Origin: Lactobacillaceae bacterium AF64-9pH9TA
Lineage (GTDB): Bacteria > Bacillota > Bacilli > Lactobacillales > Lactobacillaceae
Assembly (NCBI GenBank): GCA_027681045.1
Contig: JAQDCK010000003.1
Coordinates: 1-6,313, forward strand
Direction of reading: 5' to 3'
DNA: 6,313 nt
The notes beneath the pieces are model-generated. The model had not been told where the DNA came from, made no database searches, and saw nothing but the letters and a program-made list of their open reading frames with translations. Both the position numbers and the translations under genes were made by a program. Each line of letters opens with the position of its first letter. The stretch's first letter is position 1. Shown piece after piece: positions 5,607 to 6,313 of the stretch.

Positions 5607-6152
5607 GTGTATATGAAGAGATTAGAAAAATGGGTCATTGGCTTGATCCTAGTCATTTTTGCGGGCACGGCAATTATGGCCGTCTCGAGCGGTGGCCAGA
5701 AAGCAGAAAGCAGTTCAGACGCCTTCGATACTTCAGAGTACCGGAAGGCAGTCAAGTCAACCGACAACCACCACTTCAAGAACATGAAGGTGGAATTGTC
5801 TGGCGAGAAGAGCAAGATTACTGGCATCCTGCCCAAGACGCCGACTACTGTCAGCCTGCTCAAGCAGTGGAAGAGCAAGAAGGTTGACCTGGATTTTACG
5901 GTCAGCAAGAAGGACAGAATGCTGATCAGCAAGCAGACAGTTAAACTGCCGACCCCTAAGGGGCAGGAATTGACTCATGCCATGGAGGGTGAAATCGGCT
6001 ATGACCCGGATAGCCACAAGGTCTTGATTTTTGCCAGTGACAAGAACTACAGCCGGGGATTCTATCCTTTAGGTAATTTGAAGCGGAACGAACCTAGCCC
6101 GACTAGTTTGAGTGCCGACCAGGATCCGCTGGAATTCAGTTTTAAAGATTAA
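5607..6152 (+). CDS. Membrane-anchored extracytoplasmic protein, possible cyclophilin-like fold
   Basis: A 181-residue protein (179 if started at the ATG at 5613). After a short basic tip (MKRLEK) comes one membrane segment at about residues 9-26 (WVIGLILVIFAGTAIMAV), then a Ser/Gly-rich spacer, so the body should lie outside the cell, anchored by its N-terminus. There is no lipobox Cys and no LPXTG. The body (about 60-160) resembles in layout the cyclophilin-like beta-barrel domains common in Firmicutes: SKITGIL, then TVSLLKQW, a strand LDFTV, LPTP, then GEIGYDPDSHKVLIFAS and YSRGFYPLGNLK, matching their G-x-I-x-Y...LxIFY...S...LG-x-I pattern. That is a recollection-based fold guess; enzyme activity is not implied. 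The GTG start is favoured because GAGG (5598-5601) is 5 bases away, against 11 for the ATG. A strong terminator follows. Confidence 0.85.
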   Translation: MYMKRLEKWVIGLILVIFAGTAIMAVSSGGQKAESSSDAFDTSEYRKAVKSTDNHHFKNMKVELSGEKSKITGILPKTPTTVSLLKQWKSKKVDLDFTVSKKDRMLISKQTVKLPTPKGQELTHAMEGEIGYDPDSHKVLIFASDKNYSRGFYPLGNLKRNEPSPTSLSADQDPLEFSFKD

Positions 6153-6185
6153 AAAGAAGTCTGGGAAAAAAGACTCTAACGAATA

Positions 6186-6226
6186 AAAAAGGCTTCTAGA
6201 AGTGAAAAACTTCTGGAAGCCTTTTT
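6186..6226. terminator. Strong bidirectional Rho-independent terminator
   Basis: An 18-base stem (left arm 6186-6203, right arm 6209-6226) has a single G-U wobble and a GAAAA loop. It starts with five A and ends with five T, so it can stop transcription from either side. It closes the gene ending at 6152 and would also serve a convergent gene beyond the window. Confidence 0.9.
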
Positions 6227-6267
6227 ACTATGCATCTCAAATCACTCATGTTACTAAATACTGGAGC

Positions 6268-6292
6268 AGAGAGCTGCTAAAGCTCTCTTTTT
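6268..6292 (+). terminator. Second plus-strand hairpin terminator
   Basis: AGAGAGCT (6268-6275) pairs with AGCTCTCT (6281-6288) around GCTAA, followed by TTTT to 6292. It is plus-strand specific. No gene lies between it and the previous terminator, so it is a back-up terminator, the end of a tiny transcript, or part of a leader for a gene beyond 6313. Confidence 0.65.
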
Positions 6293-6313
6293 GTCATGTA
6301 TTGAGAATCTTCC

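Noticed and set aside
6158..6175. AGTCT/AGACT hairpin as a terminator
   Set aside because: The stem is only 5 bases and no T-run follows; the strong terminator at 6186-6226 accounts for the gene end.
1..6313. CRISPR arrays, tRNA or rRNA genes, toxin-antitoxin pairs, prophage or defence genes
   Set aside because: No spaced repeats, cloverleaf or rRNA sequence, small overlapping toxin-antitoxin pairs, or phage/defence motifs were seen on either strand.

Overview
This 6.3 kb window is bacterial and most likely comes from Lactobacillus delbrueckii or a very close relative. That is inferred from low-GC-Firmicute architecture (AGGAGG-type ribosome sites, TATAAT promoters, hairpin-plus-T-run terminators) combined with unusually G/C-rich third codon positions, A/T-rich gaps between genes, and a decayed gene beside what looks like an insertion-sequence end. 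No marker gene settles the species.

Layout. Bases 1-50 look like the outer end of an IS3-type element (tentative). Bases 99-645, minus strand, hold the wreck of a GGDEF-EAL (cyclic-di-GMP) gene. It has no start, one frameshift, a deletion that removes the GGDEF catalytic loop, and a break exactly where the EAL domain begins. All seven intact genes are on the plus strand. The first group is an SGNH/GDSL hydrolase (693-1277) overlapping by 4 bases a histidine-phosphatase/phosphoglycerate-mutase-family gene (1274-1927), then an unrecognised 273-residue acidic protein (2002-2823) and a terminator (2857-2896). A 424-base gap follows; it carries nested inverted repeats, a cluster of DnaA-box-like 9-mers including one perfect TTATCCACA, and a near-consensus promoter. 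That promoter faces a second group: a YjjG/YfnB-type HAD nucleotidase (3248-3961), another HAD hydrolase (4011-4649) and exodeoxyribonuclease III/AP endonuclease (4706-5533). Last is a small membrane-anchored extracytoplasmic protein (5607-6152), which I tentatively assign to the cyclophilin-like beta-barrel fold, followed by a strong bidirectional terminator (6186-6226). A further plus-strand terminator lies at 6268-6292, with no visible gene of its own.

How the genes may work together. The second group joins a nucleotidase family known to remove non-canonical pyrimidine nucleotides with the main AP endonuclease of base-excision repair. This suggests a nucleotide house-cleaning and repair unit whose promoter sits about 40 bases downstream of the nearest DnaA-box-like site. 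That link is inference. I do not see a new defence system, CRISPR array, RNA gene or prophage here. The least expected items are the DnaA-box cluster, the cyclophilin-like anchored protein and the orphan acidic protein.
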